From Proteiniclasticum sp. (GTDB taxonomy: Bacteria > Bacillota > Clostridia > Clostridiales > Clostridiaceae): a stretch of DNA of 33,697 nucleotides. Shown piece by piece: positions 8,152 to 16,030 of this stretch. Location of the stretch: contig NZ_DOPX01000005.1 in NCBI RefSeq assembly GCF_003514505.1, positions 1-33,697 of the forward strand, given 5' to 3'. Below the pieces are notes generated by a model. It searched no databases. It was not told the DNA's origin and saw only the letters and a program-made list of their open reading frames with translations. Numbering within the stretch: position 1 is the first letter of the stretch; each line of letters begins with the position of its first letter. The translations under genes were made by a program, and so were the position numbers.

Positions 8152-8227
8152 TGGTGATCCACCGGGGAATCGAACCCCGGACACCATGATTAAAAGTCAT
8201 GTGCTCTACCGACTGAGCTAGTGGATC
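8152..8227 (-). tRNA. tRNA-Lys (anticodon TTT)
   Basis: Anticodon loop CTTTTAA in a CATGA/TCATG stem, GC-rich T stem around TTCGATT, encoded CCA. Confidence 0.95.
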
Positions 8228-8235
8228 ATAAGAAA

Positions 8236-8309
8236 TGGCTGGGATAGCTGGATTCGAACCAACGATGCCAGAGTCAGAGTCTGGAGCCTTACCACTTGGC
8301 GATATCCCA
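8236..8309 (-). tRNA. tRNA-Gln (anticodon CTG)
   Basis: Body nearly the same as tRNA-Gln(TTG) at 7642 but with anticodon loop CTCTGAC and a variable region one base shorter, so it looks like a paralogue by duplication and anticodon change. CCA is encoded. Confidence 0.93.
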
Positions 8310-8313
8310 TTAA

Positions 8314-8390
<77 letters not shown>

Positions 8391-8426
8391 ATATCCTTTT
8401 ACCTTAGGACTATGCCCCCGATAAAA

Positions 8427-8502
8427 TGGTCGGGGTGACAGGGATTGAACCTGCGACCTCATGCTCCCAAAGCACGCGCGCTCCCATCTGCGCTACACCC
8501 CG
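8427..8502 (-). tRNA. tRNA-Pro (anticodon TGG), copy 2
   Basis: The first gene transcribed in the array, about 22 nt after the predicted transcription start. Encoded CCA; one D-loop difference from the other copy. Confidence 0.95.
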
Positions 8503-8531
8503 TCAGTCATCTGTTTTCGACGACAATAATG

Positions 8532-8560
8532 ATTCTATACTAAAATCCGGGGCCCGTCAA
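8532..8560 (-). promoter_or_regulatory. tRNA array promoter
   Basis: Reading minus, TTGACG (8555-8560), a 17-nt spacer and TAGAAT (8532-8537) form a strong SigA-type promoter with a predicted start near 8525. I see no other promoter between the tRNA genes. Confidence 0.75.
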
Positions 8561-8767
8561 TAGCTAACTTGGAAGATTTTTTGAAGATTTTTACCCGGGA
8601 GGCTAAACTCCTTAGGACTCAATCTAAAAACACGAACATTTTTTTTAAAGGACTCATGCCTTAAGACACTTTGAGCTACCTGATGGCTGATTTTTCTCAT
8701 TCCGCTCTTCAGGAGTCAATTATGATTATAACCCAACTTCCTGAAGTTGAAAAGGCCAAAAAAAAGA
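8561..8767. other. Non-coding spacer
   Basis: About 200 nt between the tRNA promoter and the terminator of the YczE-like gene. It has a short direct repeat (GAAGATTTTT twice at about 8572-8591) and a 6-bp inverted repeat AACTTC/GAAGTT near 8739-8752. No gene is apparent. Confidence 0.4.
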
Positions 8768-8791
8768 AAATTCCCAGAAACCTAGGAATTT
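8768..8791 (-). terminator. Terminator overlapping the stop codon of the YczE-like gene
   Basis: Reading minus, AAATTCCTAG-GTTT-CTGGGAATTT forms a 10-bp stem (one G-U pair), with a T-run past 8767. The TAG stop codon (8782-8784) is part of the stem. Confidence 0.75.
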
Positions 8792-9468
8792 CCATCCACC
8801 TTTTCTTGTGGCACCGCTGTGATCAGCTGCTCTTTGTTCTTCAGAAACAAGGCCAAAGGTTCTTTCAGAAATGCTGAAAAAACACCGACAAATTTCCCAA
8901 TGAGAAGCGCTGAAATAAGCGTACCAAGACCAATCCCTTTGATACTGCCAAGAAAAAACACTGAAAAAAGAACACTGACAGCGAGCATGGTGAGATCAAA
9001 AAATACTTTCACTTTGGAAAAAGGCTTCTTTACTTTCACAGAGATCACCTCTGTGAGGCCTTCAGCCGGCAGCGGCATCACCCGGGCCCCTACATAAAGA
9101 AATATACCAAGACCGCATACCGCAGCGCTCAGCACCGCCAAAAAGAGCCTCACAGGCAGGTTTGACGGCACCTCTATAGAAAAGAGCAGCGCATTGGAAA
9201 AATTGACGAAATATCCGAATAAAACGGAGCACAGCACCTGAAGAGAAGAGAGAATCTTAAACTCTTTTCCCAAAAGAAGAAACTGCACCAGAATAAAGGA
9301 AATGAACACCCCCATGGTGAAATATCCCATCTTCACTGGAAATATCAGGCTCAGCACGTAAGCCAGAGAGCTCACGGGCGAGACGCCCAGATTTGATTTC
9401 ACAGAAATGGATACCCCAAGAGCAAGAATAAAAAGACCCAGGACATATAGTCCGATTTTTTTCAGCAT
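8782..9468 (-). CDS. YczE/YitT-like multi-pass membrane protein
   Basis: This 228-residue protein has about five to six hydrophobic segments, and its pattern (N-terminal LGVSISVKSNLGVSPVSSLAY, then FLYVGARVMPLPAEGLTEVI) resembles the YczE/DUF6198 group of membrane proteins. The function of the group is unknown; some members sit next to regulators of transport. The start is the ATG with GGGGG 6 nt upstream, not the TTG four codons earlier. The sequence UUGGGGG over this ribosome binding site is complementary to a loop of the small RNA at 20.4-20.6 kb. It is 24 nt downstream of the phosphodiesterase gene and may be the end of the rph transcript. Confidence 0.75.
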   Translation of the reverse strand: MLKKIGLYVLGLFILALGVSISVKSNLGVSPVSSLAYVLSLIFPVKMGYFTMGVFISFILVQFLLLGKEFKILSSLQVLCSVLFGYFVNFSNALLFSIEVPSNLPVRLFLAVLSAAVCGLGIFLYVGARVMPLPAEGLTEVISVKVKKPFSKVKVFFDLTMLAVSVLFSVFFLGSIKGIGLGTLISALLIGKFVGVFSAFLKEPLALFLKNKEQLITAVPQEKVDGNS

Positions 9469-9492
9469 GATTTCCCCCAACTTCTACTTTTT

Positions 9493-9969
9493 TTACAGAT
9501 GAATGAGCTTGAATGAAGCCGATGTGCCCACCGTCACCATGGCAAGACTTGGCTTCTGTCCTCTTTTCGGCAAAGCTGCGCTGCCGGGATTAAGAAGGGT
9601 CACCCCATCCACGACACTCTCGTCCGCAATGTGCGTATGGCCGTAAAAAGCCACCTGTGCGCCTTTTTCTTTGGCATGACGGGCAAGAAGTCCTAAGGTG
9701 CTTTTTACCCCTTGAGCGTGCCCATGGACCGCAAGAAGCGTCAGATGCTCTGTTTTTATGAGAAGTTCCTGGGGTTCGTGGACACTATAGTCACAGTTTC
9801 CTGGAACCCGTCTCACTTCCCTCTCCAGGATGGCTTCCATGACCTCCGCATCGTCCATCACATCCCCCAGATGGATGATGAGATCCGGTTTCTCCTTCTC
9901 GATGATTCTGCAGGCTTTTTCTACAGAAGACAGGATATGGTGGGTATCAGACACCAAAGCGATCTTCAA
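9493..9969 (-). CDS. YfcE/MJ0936-type metallophosphoesterase
   Basis: This 158-residue calcineurin-like phosphodiesterase carries the full metal site: D8 and H10 (SDTH), D36 (GDVMDD), N58 (PGNCD), H82 or H84 (VHGHAQG) and the final GHTH (110-113). Relatives hydrolyse phosphodiesters in vitro; the physiological substrate is unknown. It starts at TTG inside the end of rdgB (23-nt overlap), with GGAGGAG 10 nt upstream, and the canonical MKIALVSDTH start supports this choice. The order rph-rdgB-yfcE-like is common in Firmicutes. Confidence 0.88.
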   Translation of the reverse strand: MKIALVSDTHHILSSVEKACRIIEKEKPDLIIHLGDVMDDAEVMEAILEREVRRVPGNCDYSVHEPQELLIKTEHLTLLAVHGHAQGVKSTLGLLARHAKEKGAQVAFYGHTHIADESVVDGVTLLNPGSAALPKRGQKPSLAMVTVGTSASFKLIHL

Positions 9970-10570
9970 TCTTTCTCAGCTCCTCCTTCAGTTTCATCAG
10001 GGCATTGGCCCGGTGGGACACTGCATTCTTTTCCTCTGAGGAAGCCTCCCCAAAGGTTTTATGAAGGTCAAAGGAATAAAACAGAGGATCATAGCCAAAT
10101 CCGCCGCTTCCAGTCAGCTTCTCAAGGATTCTTCCTTTTGCGTACCCCTCCACCCGGATGTCCACCTCATTTCCTAGAAATACAATGGCAGACACAAACT
10201 GTGCCGTTCTGTCTTCTTCCTTCACAGAGGAAAGCTCTCTCAGAAGCTTCTCATTGTTCTCCGCGTCATTATGCCCTTCCCCGGCATACCGCGCAGAATA
10301 GACCCCTGGTGCGCCACCGAGATGATCCACGGCCAGGCCGGAGTCATCAGACAGCACAAAGGACTCTGCCTTGTCCTCTTCACTTAGGGCCTCGTAAAGC
10401 TCAAAGGCTTTTTTATGGGCATTGCCCAGAAAAGTATCTTTATCCTCCACCACATCCATGTGGATCCCAGCTTCGCTCTGGCTGATGATCCTCAGTGGAA
10501 ACTCCTTCAGAATATCTTTGATTTCCTCAATTTTATGTGCATTATTGCTTGCAATAATCAGTGTCTTCAA
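9947..10570 (-). CDS. rdgB: XTP/dITP diphosphatase (non-canonical purine NTP pyrophosphatase)
   Basis: RdgB/HAM1 hydrolyses XTP, dITP and ITP to the monophosphates, keeping deaminated purines out of nucleic acids. The 207-residue protein shows the substrate loop ASNNAHKIEEI at the N terminus, FVLSDDSGLAVDHLGGAPGV with the catalytic Asp, GSGGFGYDPLF and the C-terminal SHRANAL. It starts at TTG in a TTGA overlap with the rph stop codon, and GGGAGG 8 nt upstream lies inside rph, so the two are translationally coupled. Confidence 0.96.
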   Translation of the reverse strand: MKTLIIASNNAHKIEEIKDILKEFPLRIISQSEAGIHMDVVEDKDTFLGNAHKKAFELYEALSEEDKAESFVLSDDSGLAVDHLGGAPGVYSARYAGEGHNDAENNEKLLRELSSVKEEDRTAQFVSAIVFLGNEVDIRVEGYAKGRILEKLTGSGGFGYDPLFYSFDLHKTFGEASSEEKNAVSHRANALMKLKEELRKIEDRFGV

Positions 10571-11304
10571 AATTCTATCCTCCCTAAATCGCTGCCAAGG
10601 GTCTCTTTCACGTAGTTCTGGAGATCCTTGTTGCCTTTTTCTCCGAGAGCCAGAAGCTCTGTGAGTTCTTTGGCGGTGAAAGGACGTTCTTCTCCTGTCC
10701 CCTGCAGCTCAATGTATTCTCCTTTATGGTTCATGATGACATTCATATCCACCATACAGCTGGAATCCTCCACATAGTTGAGGTCCAGTATCGCTCCCTC
10801 CTCGTGGATGCCTACACTAACGGCAGAAACCATCCCCTGCAAAGGGTACGTCTCAAAAGGCGTTACCTTATCGACAGCATTCAGTGCGTCCACCAGAGCC
10901 ACAAAAGCACCTGTGATGGAGGCGCATCTGGTTCCACCATCTGCCTGGATCACATCACAGTCAATCCAGACGGTTCTTTCTCCTAAGGCTTCCAGATTCA
11001 TCACCGATCGCAGGGAGCGGCCAATGAGTCTCTGGATCTCGGTGCTTCTGCCATCCAGGCGAAGCTTTGCAATGTCTCTGTTTTTTCTTGTCTGGGTGGA
11101 ACTTGGAAGCATCGCATACTCCGCTGTGACCCATCCTTTTCCTGACCCCTTCAGAAACATGGGCACCTTCTCTTCCACCATGGCGGTGCAGAGCACTTTG
11201 GTATCTCCCATTTCGATCAGTACAGACCCCTGGGCATGCTTGGTGAAGCCTCGGGTCATCTTTATCTGCCTTGTTTCGTCACTCTTTCTTCCATCAAATC
11301 TCAT
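10567..11304 (-). CDS. rph: Ribonuclease PH
   Basis: RNase PH is a phosphate-dependent 3'-5' exoribonuclease that trims tRNA 3' ends. The 245-residue length is standard. Visible motifs are MRFDGRKSDETR at the start, GSVLIEMGDTKVLCTA, RNRDIAKLRLDGRSTEIQRL-type sequence (about 75-94), IDCDVIQADGGTR and GTGEERPF. AGGAG lies 8 nt before the ATG. It heads the rph-rdgB-phosphodiesterase group, 20 nt after the AIR synthase gene. Confidence 0.97.
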   Translation of the reverse strand: MRFDGRKSDETRQIKMTRGFTKHAQGSVLIEMGDTKVLCTAMVEEKVPMFLKGSGKGWVTAEYAMLPSSTQTRKNRDIAKLRLDGRSTEIQRLIGRSLRSVMNLEALGERTVWIDCDVIQADGGTRCASITGAFVALVDALNAVDKVTPFETYPLQGMVSAVSVGIHEEGAILDLNYVEDSSCMVDMNVIMNHKGEYIELQGTGEERPFTAKELTELLALGEKGNKDLQNYVKETLGSDLGRIEF

Positions 11305-11324
11305 TGTTCATTCTCCTATCTCAG

Positions 11325-12308
11325 TTATTTATCATACATCTTGTAAATCTCATCCCGAAGGGGTGCCTCCACCTGGTGCTCTACATCGCCTGACACAAGA
11401 GATGCTCCTTCTTCTGTGATTTCTCCAATGACTGCAGCTTTAATTCCTTCCTGTGCCAGGAGGCTCAGCGCTTTTTTCTCATCCTCCACGGTAATCAGCA
11501 TGCTGCCGGAGGAAATAAGCCTTAAGGGATCCAAGGAAAAACGGGCACAAAGCTTCTTCGTCACCTCTGTTAAAGGCAAGAGCTCCTCAAACACCCGAAA
11601 GCCTTTTCCCGATGCTTCCTTCACTTCCCACAGGGCGCCCAGAACTCCGCCTTCTGTAATATCATGCATGGAAGAGGCAGCTTTTCCCATGATGCTTCCC
11701 TCTGGCAGTACAGATAAAGCGTGTGCATAGCTTCTAGCTTCCTCATATTCATCCTCTGTAAGAACCTCCAATGCCTGCTTCTTGAAATCTGACACCAGGA
11801 TGGATGTACCTTCCAGTCCTAAGGTTTTGGTCACAAGGATTTTGTCTCCCTCTTTCGCTCCACTGGTCCAAGTCACTTTTTCTGAGCGGCTCATGGTACC
11901 CAGGGCAGTGACCGATACCACCATGCGGTTCACAGCATCCGTCACTTCAGTATGACCTCCAAGGATCATCACCTGATGCTTCTTGGCTTCTTCCGAAATC
12001 TCTCTCATAACGGTTTCGATATCGGAAATCTCTGCGCTGGGTGGTGCAAGGATGGTCACCATGATGCCCAGAGGCTTCGCTCCGGTGGTGGCAATGTCAT
12101 TGATATTGATATGGTAGGCAATGTGCCCGATGTTCTCTGAAGCCGCCGTCACAGGATCTGTAGACAGAATGAGCCTTCCTGCTTCCAAGGAAACCACAGC
12201 GCAGTCTTCTCCAACGCTTCCGCCTTTCTCTACTTCCTTACGGACCGCTCCCTGATTCTCATGAAGGAGCTTCTTCAGCACATCCCAGTTGAGTTTTCCA
12301 GTGTTCAT
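11325..12308 (-). CDS. AIR synthase family protein, HypE-like but without the HypE tail
   Basis: This 327-residue protein has the two-domain PurM/AIR synthase fold: N-terminal GEDCAVVSLEAGRLILSTDP and HININDIATTGAKP, then GAKEGDKILVTKTLGLEGT and HDITEGGVLGALWE in the second domain. These motifs bind ATP in HypE, ThiL and PurM. It ends in EIYKMYDK and lacks the C-terminal Pro-Arg-x-Cys tail that HypE needs for carbamoyl transfer, and no other hyp genes are near, so it is unlikely to mature hydrogenase. GGTGG lies 6 nt before the ATG. Its position before rph is the only context. Function unknown. Confidence 0.8.
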   Translation of the reverse strand: MNTGKLNWDVLKKLLHENQGAVRKEVEKGGSVGEDCAVVSLEAGRLILSTDPVTAASENIGHIAYHININDIATTGAKPLGIMVTILAPPSAEISDIETVMREISEEAKKHQVMILGGHTEVTDAVNRMVVSVTALGTMSRSEKVTWTSGAKEGDKILVTKTLGLEGTSILVSDFKKQALEVLTEDEYEEARSYAHALSVLPEGSIMGKAASSMHDITEGGVLGALWEVKEASGKGFRVFEELLPLTEVTKKLCARFSLDPLRLISSGSMLITVEDEKKALSLLAQEGIKAAVIGEITEEGASLVSGDVEHQVEAPLRDEIYKMYDK

Positions 12309-12399
12309 CTATATCCACCAAACTTTCCATAGTTTTACAAATCTCTTTTCATTTTATCACAGTGAGAAAGAAAGAGAAAAGAATCATAACACGTCAAAG

Positions 12400-12419
12400 A
12401 GCCTGGGCTTCCCCAGGCT
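12400..12419 (-). terminator. gatCAB terminator
   Basis: A perfect 8-bp stem AGCCTGGG/CCCAGGCT with a 4-nt loop lies 10 nt after the gatB stop. The T-run after it is short (CTCTTTG). Confidence 0.65.
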
Positions 12420-12428
12420 GCTTCCACT

Positions 12429-13868
12429 TTACTGTATTCTTCTGTCCAGCTCTTCTTTCACCAGTTTATTAATGATGGCAGGATTTGCCTTTCCTTTGGT
12501 GGCCTTCATGGTCTGACCCACAGCAAAGCCCATGATTTTGGTCTTGCCGTTTCTGTAGTCTTCCACCACGTTGGGATGGGCATCCAGCACTTTCTTCACT
12601 TCGTCGAGAATATAGCCCTCATCACTGTTCTGTACGAGGCCATGCTCCTCCACTAGGACCTTGGGGTTCTTTCCTTCACTCATCATGAGCTCCACCACTT
12701 TTTTCGCAATGGCTGTGGAGATGGTTCCTTCTTTAATCAGCAGGAGAAGATCGCTGAGATCTTTTGGCGTGAAAGGAAGGTCCTTCGCCAGGATGTCCTT
12801 TTCATTCATGAGCCTTGAGATGTCTCCCATGAGCCAGTTGGACGCCCCTTTGGGATCCTTGGAAATTTTTGCAGTCTCATCAAAGAAGTCCGCAAGACTT
12901 TCTTCCAAGGTCAGCACCATGGCATCATACTTTGGAATGCCGTACTCTGCCACGAAGCGTTCTTCCTTCTCATGGGGCAGCTCTTTGATGCTGGCCCTTA
13001 TTCCTTCAATCCATTCCTCACTGATCTGTAAGGTGACCAGGTCCCCTTCCGGGAAGTAGCGGTAGTCATTGGCCATTTCTTTGGAACGCATGACCACTGT
13101 CTTCTCCTCGGCCTCATCCCACCTTCTTGTTTCCACTCTTAAGGTTTCTCCTTCTGCCAAAGCCTTCACCTGTCGGTCAAACTCATAGCGAAGCGCTTTC
13201 TCCAGTGCTTTGAAGGAGTTCATGTTCTTGATTTCCGACTTCACCCCAAAGGCTTCTGTTCCCTTTTCACGGATGGAGATGTTGCCATCACAGCGCAAAG
13301 ATCCTTCCTCCATCTTCACGTCTGAAACACCTAAGGAGAAAAGGATGGACCGCAGCTTTGTCAGGTACTGGGTCGCCTCTTCCGGGGTTCTTAAATCAGG
13401 CTTCGACACGATTTCAATCAGTGGAACACCGGAGCGGTTGAAGTCCACCAGTGTGCCATTTTTGGAATGGAGCTGCTTTCCTGCATCTTCTTCCATGTGG
13501 ATTCTCTCAATACCGATCCTCTTTTTGCCACCCTCTTCTGTTTCCACGTCAATATATCCCTCATAACAGATGGGGAAATCATTCTGTGTGATCTGATAGT
13601 TTTTAGGCGCATCGGGATAAAAATAATTCTTCCGGTCAAAACGGTTCATCCTGTGGATGCTGCAGTTCAGCGCCAGTCCTGTTTTGATGGCTTTGTTGAC
13701 CACTTCCAGGTTGATTCTTGGCAGCGCTCCAGGAAGCCCCAGACAGACTGGGCAAACATGGGAATTGGGCTTTCCGCCATACTCTGTGGTACATCCGCAG
13801 AAAGCTTTGGTTTTTGTGGATAATTCTACGTGGACTTCCAGTCCGATGACTGCTTCATAATGCTTCAT
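12429..13868 (-). CDS. gatB: Asp/Glu-tRNA(Asn/Gln) amidotransferase subunit B
   Basis: GatB is the kinase and tRNA-binding subunit of GatCAB, which converts misacylated Glu-tRNA(Gln) and/or Asp-tRNA(Asn) into Gln- and Asn-tRNA. The 479 residues include the signature start YEAVIGLEVHVELST, a Cys cluster (FCGC, then HVCPVCLGLPGALP), NRFDRKNYFYPDAPKNYQIT and a C-terminal YqeY-type tail domain. The 20 codons of open frame upstream are excluded because AGGAGG lies 6-7 nt before this ATG. The last gene of gatCAB. Confidence 0.96.
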   Translation of the reverse strand: MKHYEAVIGLEVHVELSTKTKAFCGCTTEYGGKPNSHVCPVCLGLPGALPRINLEVVNKAIKTGLALNCSIHRMNRFDRKNYFYPDAPKNYQITQNDFPICYEGYIDVETEEGGKKRIGIERIHMEEDAGKQLHSKNGTLVDFNRSGVPLIEIVSKPDLRTPEEATQYLTKLRSILFSLGVSDVKMEEGSLRCDGNISIREKGTEAFGVKSEIKNMNSFKALEKALRYEFDRQVKALAEGETLRVETRRWDEAEEKTVVMRSKEMANDYRYFPEGDLVTLQISEEWIEGIRASIKELPHEKEERFVAEYGIPKYDAMVLTLEESLADFFDETAKISKDPKGASNWLMGDISRLMNEKDILAKDLPFTPKDLSDLLLLIKEGTISTAIAKKVVELMMSEGKNPKVLVEEHGLVQNSDEGYILDEVKKVLDAHPNVVEDYRNGKTKIMGFAVGQTMKATKGKANPAIINKLVKEELDRRIQ

Positions 13869-13878
13869 GTGGCACCTC

Positions 13879-15327
13879 CTAAAGGGATTTTGGGGACAAA
13901 GTAAGTGACAGTGCCTGTTCCACCGCATAGGCGATGTTCAGGATTTCCTGTTCCTTAAAATAGTCTCCCATAATCTGAAGTCCCAGCGGCAGCCCGTCCA
14001 CATGACCTGAAGGCATGGAAAGGGCAGGAATGCCGGCGATGTTCACAGGCACGGTATAGATGTCATTGAGATACATCTGAAGGATGTCCTCTTTATTGTC
14101 TCCAATCTTAAAAGCCGGAGTAGGCGTTGTTGGAGAAATGATGGCATCATAGTTCTTAAAGATGCTGCTGTACTCCTCCTGAATGAGCTTTCGCACTTTC
14201 AGTGCCTTGGCATAATAGGCATCATAGTATCCAGCAGACAGCACATAGGTCCCCAGCATGATTCTTCTTTTCACTTCTGGACCAAAGCCTTCACTTCTGG
14301 ACTTGGCGTATAGGTCCATGACATCCTCCAGATGTTCTGCTCTCTTTCCAAAGCGCACTCCATCGAATCTTGCCAGGTTTGAGGACGCTTCTGCAGAAGA
14401 AACGATGTAATAAACAGCCAGGGAGTAATGAGCCAGGTTCAGGTCAATGAAGTCCACTGTTGCCCCCAGGTCCTTCAGCACTTCAATGGTATCCATAAGG
14501 TTTTTACGGACTTTCTCATCCAGACCTTCTCCAAGAAAATCCTTGGCGATGGCAATTTTCTTTCCTCTGATGTCTTTATTGAGACCTTCATAAAGATTGA
14601 CGGTTTCTCTTTTGTTCGTTGTGAAGTCCATGGTGTCATGGCCACTCACCGCTGTGGTGAGAAGCGCCAGGTCCTTCACATCCCGGGCAAAGGTCCCCAC
14701 CTGATCCAGGGTGGATCCGAAGGCGGTGACGCCATATCTTGAAACATTGCCGTAGGTAGGCTTCAGGCCCAGAATCCCGCAGAAAGATGCCGGCTGTCTT
14801 ACAGAACCGCCTGTATCTGTGCCCAATGATAGGGGCACTTCCATGGCAGCCACAGAAGCAGCGGATCCGCCTGAGGATCCCCCTGGAACTCTTTCCAGGT
14901 CGTGAGGATTTCTTGTGATTTTGTACGCACTGTATTCCGTGGAGGAGCCCATGGCAAACTCGTCCATGTTGAGCTTTCCAAGGATCACAGCACCTTCCTC
15001 TTTCAGCTTGGTGGTCACCGTCGCATCATAAGGAGCAATGTATCCTTCCAGGAACTTTGACGCACAGGTATTCTGCATACCCTTCACGGAGATGTTGTCT
15101 TTGATGCCCACTGGGATTCCCCCTAGAAGGGCATTCTTGTTTCCTTTTTCATCAAAGGCTCTGGCACTCTTTATGCTTTCTTCCCGGTCCACATAAAGAA
15201 AAGCACCCACTTTATCCTCCACCTGGTCCACTCTGTCCAGATGACTTTTTACGATTTCTTCACTGTTCACTTCGCCCTTTTTCAGAAGCTCTTTGAGTTC
15301 ATGGGCTTTTAGACTGTATAATTCCAT
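13879..15327 (-). CDS. gatA: Asp/Glu-tRNA(Asn/Gln) amidotransferase subunit A
   Basis: GatA is the glutaminase subunit of GatCAB and belongs to the amidase signature family. The Ser-cisSer-Lys triad is visible: K76 in VGIKDN, S151 in PGGSSGGSAA and nucleophile S175 in DTGGSVRQPA. At 482 residues it is normal length. The ATG directly follows the gatC stop codon, with GGGAGG 8 nt upstream inside gatC. Its own stop overlaps the gatB ribosome binding site. Confidence 0.97.
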   Translation of the reverse strand: MELYSLKAHELKELLKKGEVNSEEIVKSHLDRVDQVEDKVGAFLYVDREESIKSARAFDEKGNKNALLGGIPVGIKDNISVKGMQNTCASKFLEGYIAPYDATVTTKLKEEGAVILGKLNMDEFAMGSSTEYSAYKITRNPHDLERVPGGSSGGSAASVAAMEVPLSLGTDTGGSVRQPASFCGILGLKPTYGNVSRYGVTAFGSTLDQVGTFARDVKDLALLTTAVSGHDTMDFTTNKRETVNLYEGLNKDIRGKKIAIAKDFLGEGLDEKVRKNLMDTIEVLKDLGATVDFIDLNLAHYSLAVYYIVSSAEASSNLARFDGVRFGKRAEHLEDVMDLYAKSRSEGFGPEVKRRIMLGTYVLSAGYYDAYYAKALKVRKLIQEEYSSIFKNYDAIISPTTPTPAFKIGDNKEDILQMYLNDIYTVPVNIAGIPALSMPSGHVDGLPLGLQIMGDYFKEQEILNIAYAVEQALSLTLSPKSL

Positions 15328-15627
15328 CTACGCTTCCTCCCGATCAATGACACTGGGCACTTTCAGGTAGTCTTCCACCCGTTCCGGCGCATTCATTAGA
15401 AAATCTTCTGAAGTGAGGGAGCTTTCCACCACATCTTCGCGATAAACATTTTCAATATACAGTGGGTTCACCAGCATCTCCACCGCATCGGTATCTACTT
15501 CATTCAGCTGGTCCACATATTTCAGGATGCTGTTGAGATCTTTCACAAGTCCCTCTGCTTCCTCTTCACTGACCCGAAGTCTAGCCAGCTCTTTAATATA
15601 ATCCACGTCTTTTTTGGATACTGACAT
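15328..15627 (-). CDS. gatC: Asp/Glu-tRNA(Asn/Gln) amidotransferase subunit C
   Basis: GatC is the small subunit that wraps around GatA and joins it to GatB. The 99-residue protein has the typical pattern: VDYIKELARLRVSEEEAE, an internal helix NSILKYVDQLNEVDTD and a C-terminal LMNAPERVEDYLKVPSVI that ends in the conserved VP segment. GGAGG lies 6 nt before the ATG. First gene of gatCAB. Confidence 0.95.
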   Translation of the reverse strand: MSVSKKDVDYIKELARLRVSEEEAEGLVKDLNSILKYVDQLNEVDTDAVEMLVNPLYIENVYREDVVESSLTSEDFLMNAPERVEDYLKVPSVIDREEA

Positions 15628-15662
15628 AGAGCACCTCCATTAAATTCTTTCCATAATCATGA

Positions 15663-15691
15663 GGAAGTTACAACCCGCTGTCATAACTTCC
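15663..15691 (-). other. Stem-loop in the gatC leader
   Basis: GGAAGTTA and TAACTTCC (8 bp) flank a 13-nt loop about 36-64 nt before gatC. No U-run follows and no T-box consensus is present, so neither terminator nor T-box is supported. It may be a leader hairpin or an operator. Confidence 0.35.
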
Positions 15692-15727
15692 CCCAAAAAA
15701 CCTTCTATTATTTTAGCATAAGATGAC

Positions 15728-16030
15728 TTAATATACACCTGCAAGGAGAAAAATTAACTGAAGCAAGGCAAATACCAAAGCAAAAGCACTGTATCTCAAA
15801 TAGCTGGGATATTTCCTGGAGTTGAGATAGAACCGTATACCCCAAATGAAAAGCCCAAGGAAAATGGACAAACTTAAAGGGAGATACGTATCAAAAACAG
15901 GCCAGGAAATGATCCGGTTGAGGTTCAGCACCGTAAGCACCAGGAGGAAAAGGATGACAATGAGCATGAACCAGCCCAGCCCCCCCAGAATCCATTCAGA
16001 CTTCATTCGATTTTTCTGATGCTCATCCAT
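15728..16030 (-). CDS. Small three-helix membrane protein of unknown function
   Basis: A 100-residue protein with a charged, basic N terminus (MDEHQKNRMKSEW) and three hydrophobic segments at about 15-37, 45-67 and 80-98. It has no recognised motif. The ATG overlaps the ligA stop codon by 8 nt, so expression probably depends on ligA translation; a GTG four codons earlier is an alternative start. It could be a DUF-type small membrane protein, and I do not recognise the family. Confidence 0.65.
   Translation of the reverse strand: MDEHQKNRMKSEWILGGLGWFMLIVILFLLVLTVLNLNRIISWPVFDTYLPLSLSIFLGLFIWGIRFYLNSRKYPSYLRYSAFALVFALLQLIFLLAGVY

Noticed and set aside
15628..15727. T-box leader before gatCAB
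   Set aside because: There is one 8-bp stem, but no T-box sequence (AGGGUGGNACCGCG), specifier loop or terminator.
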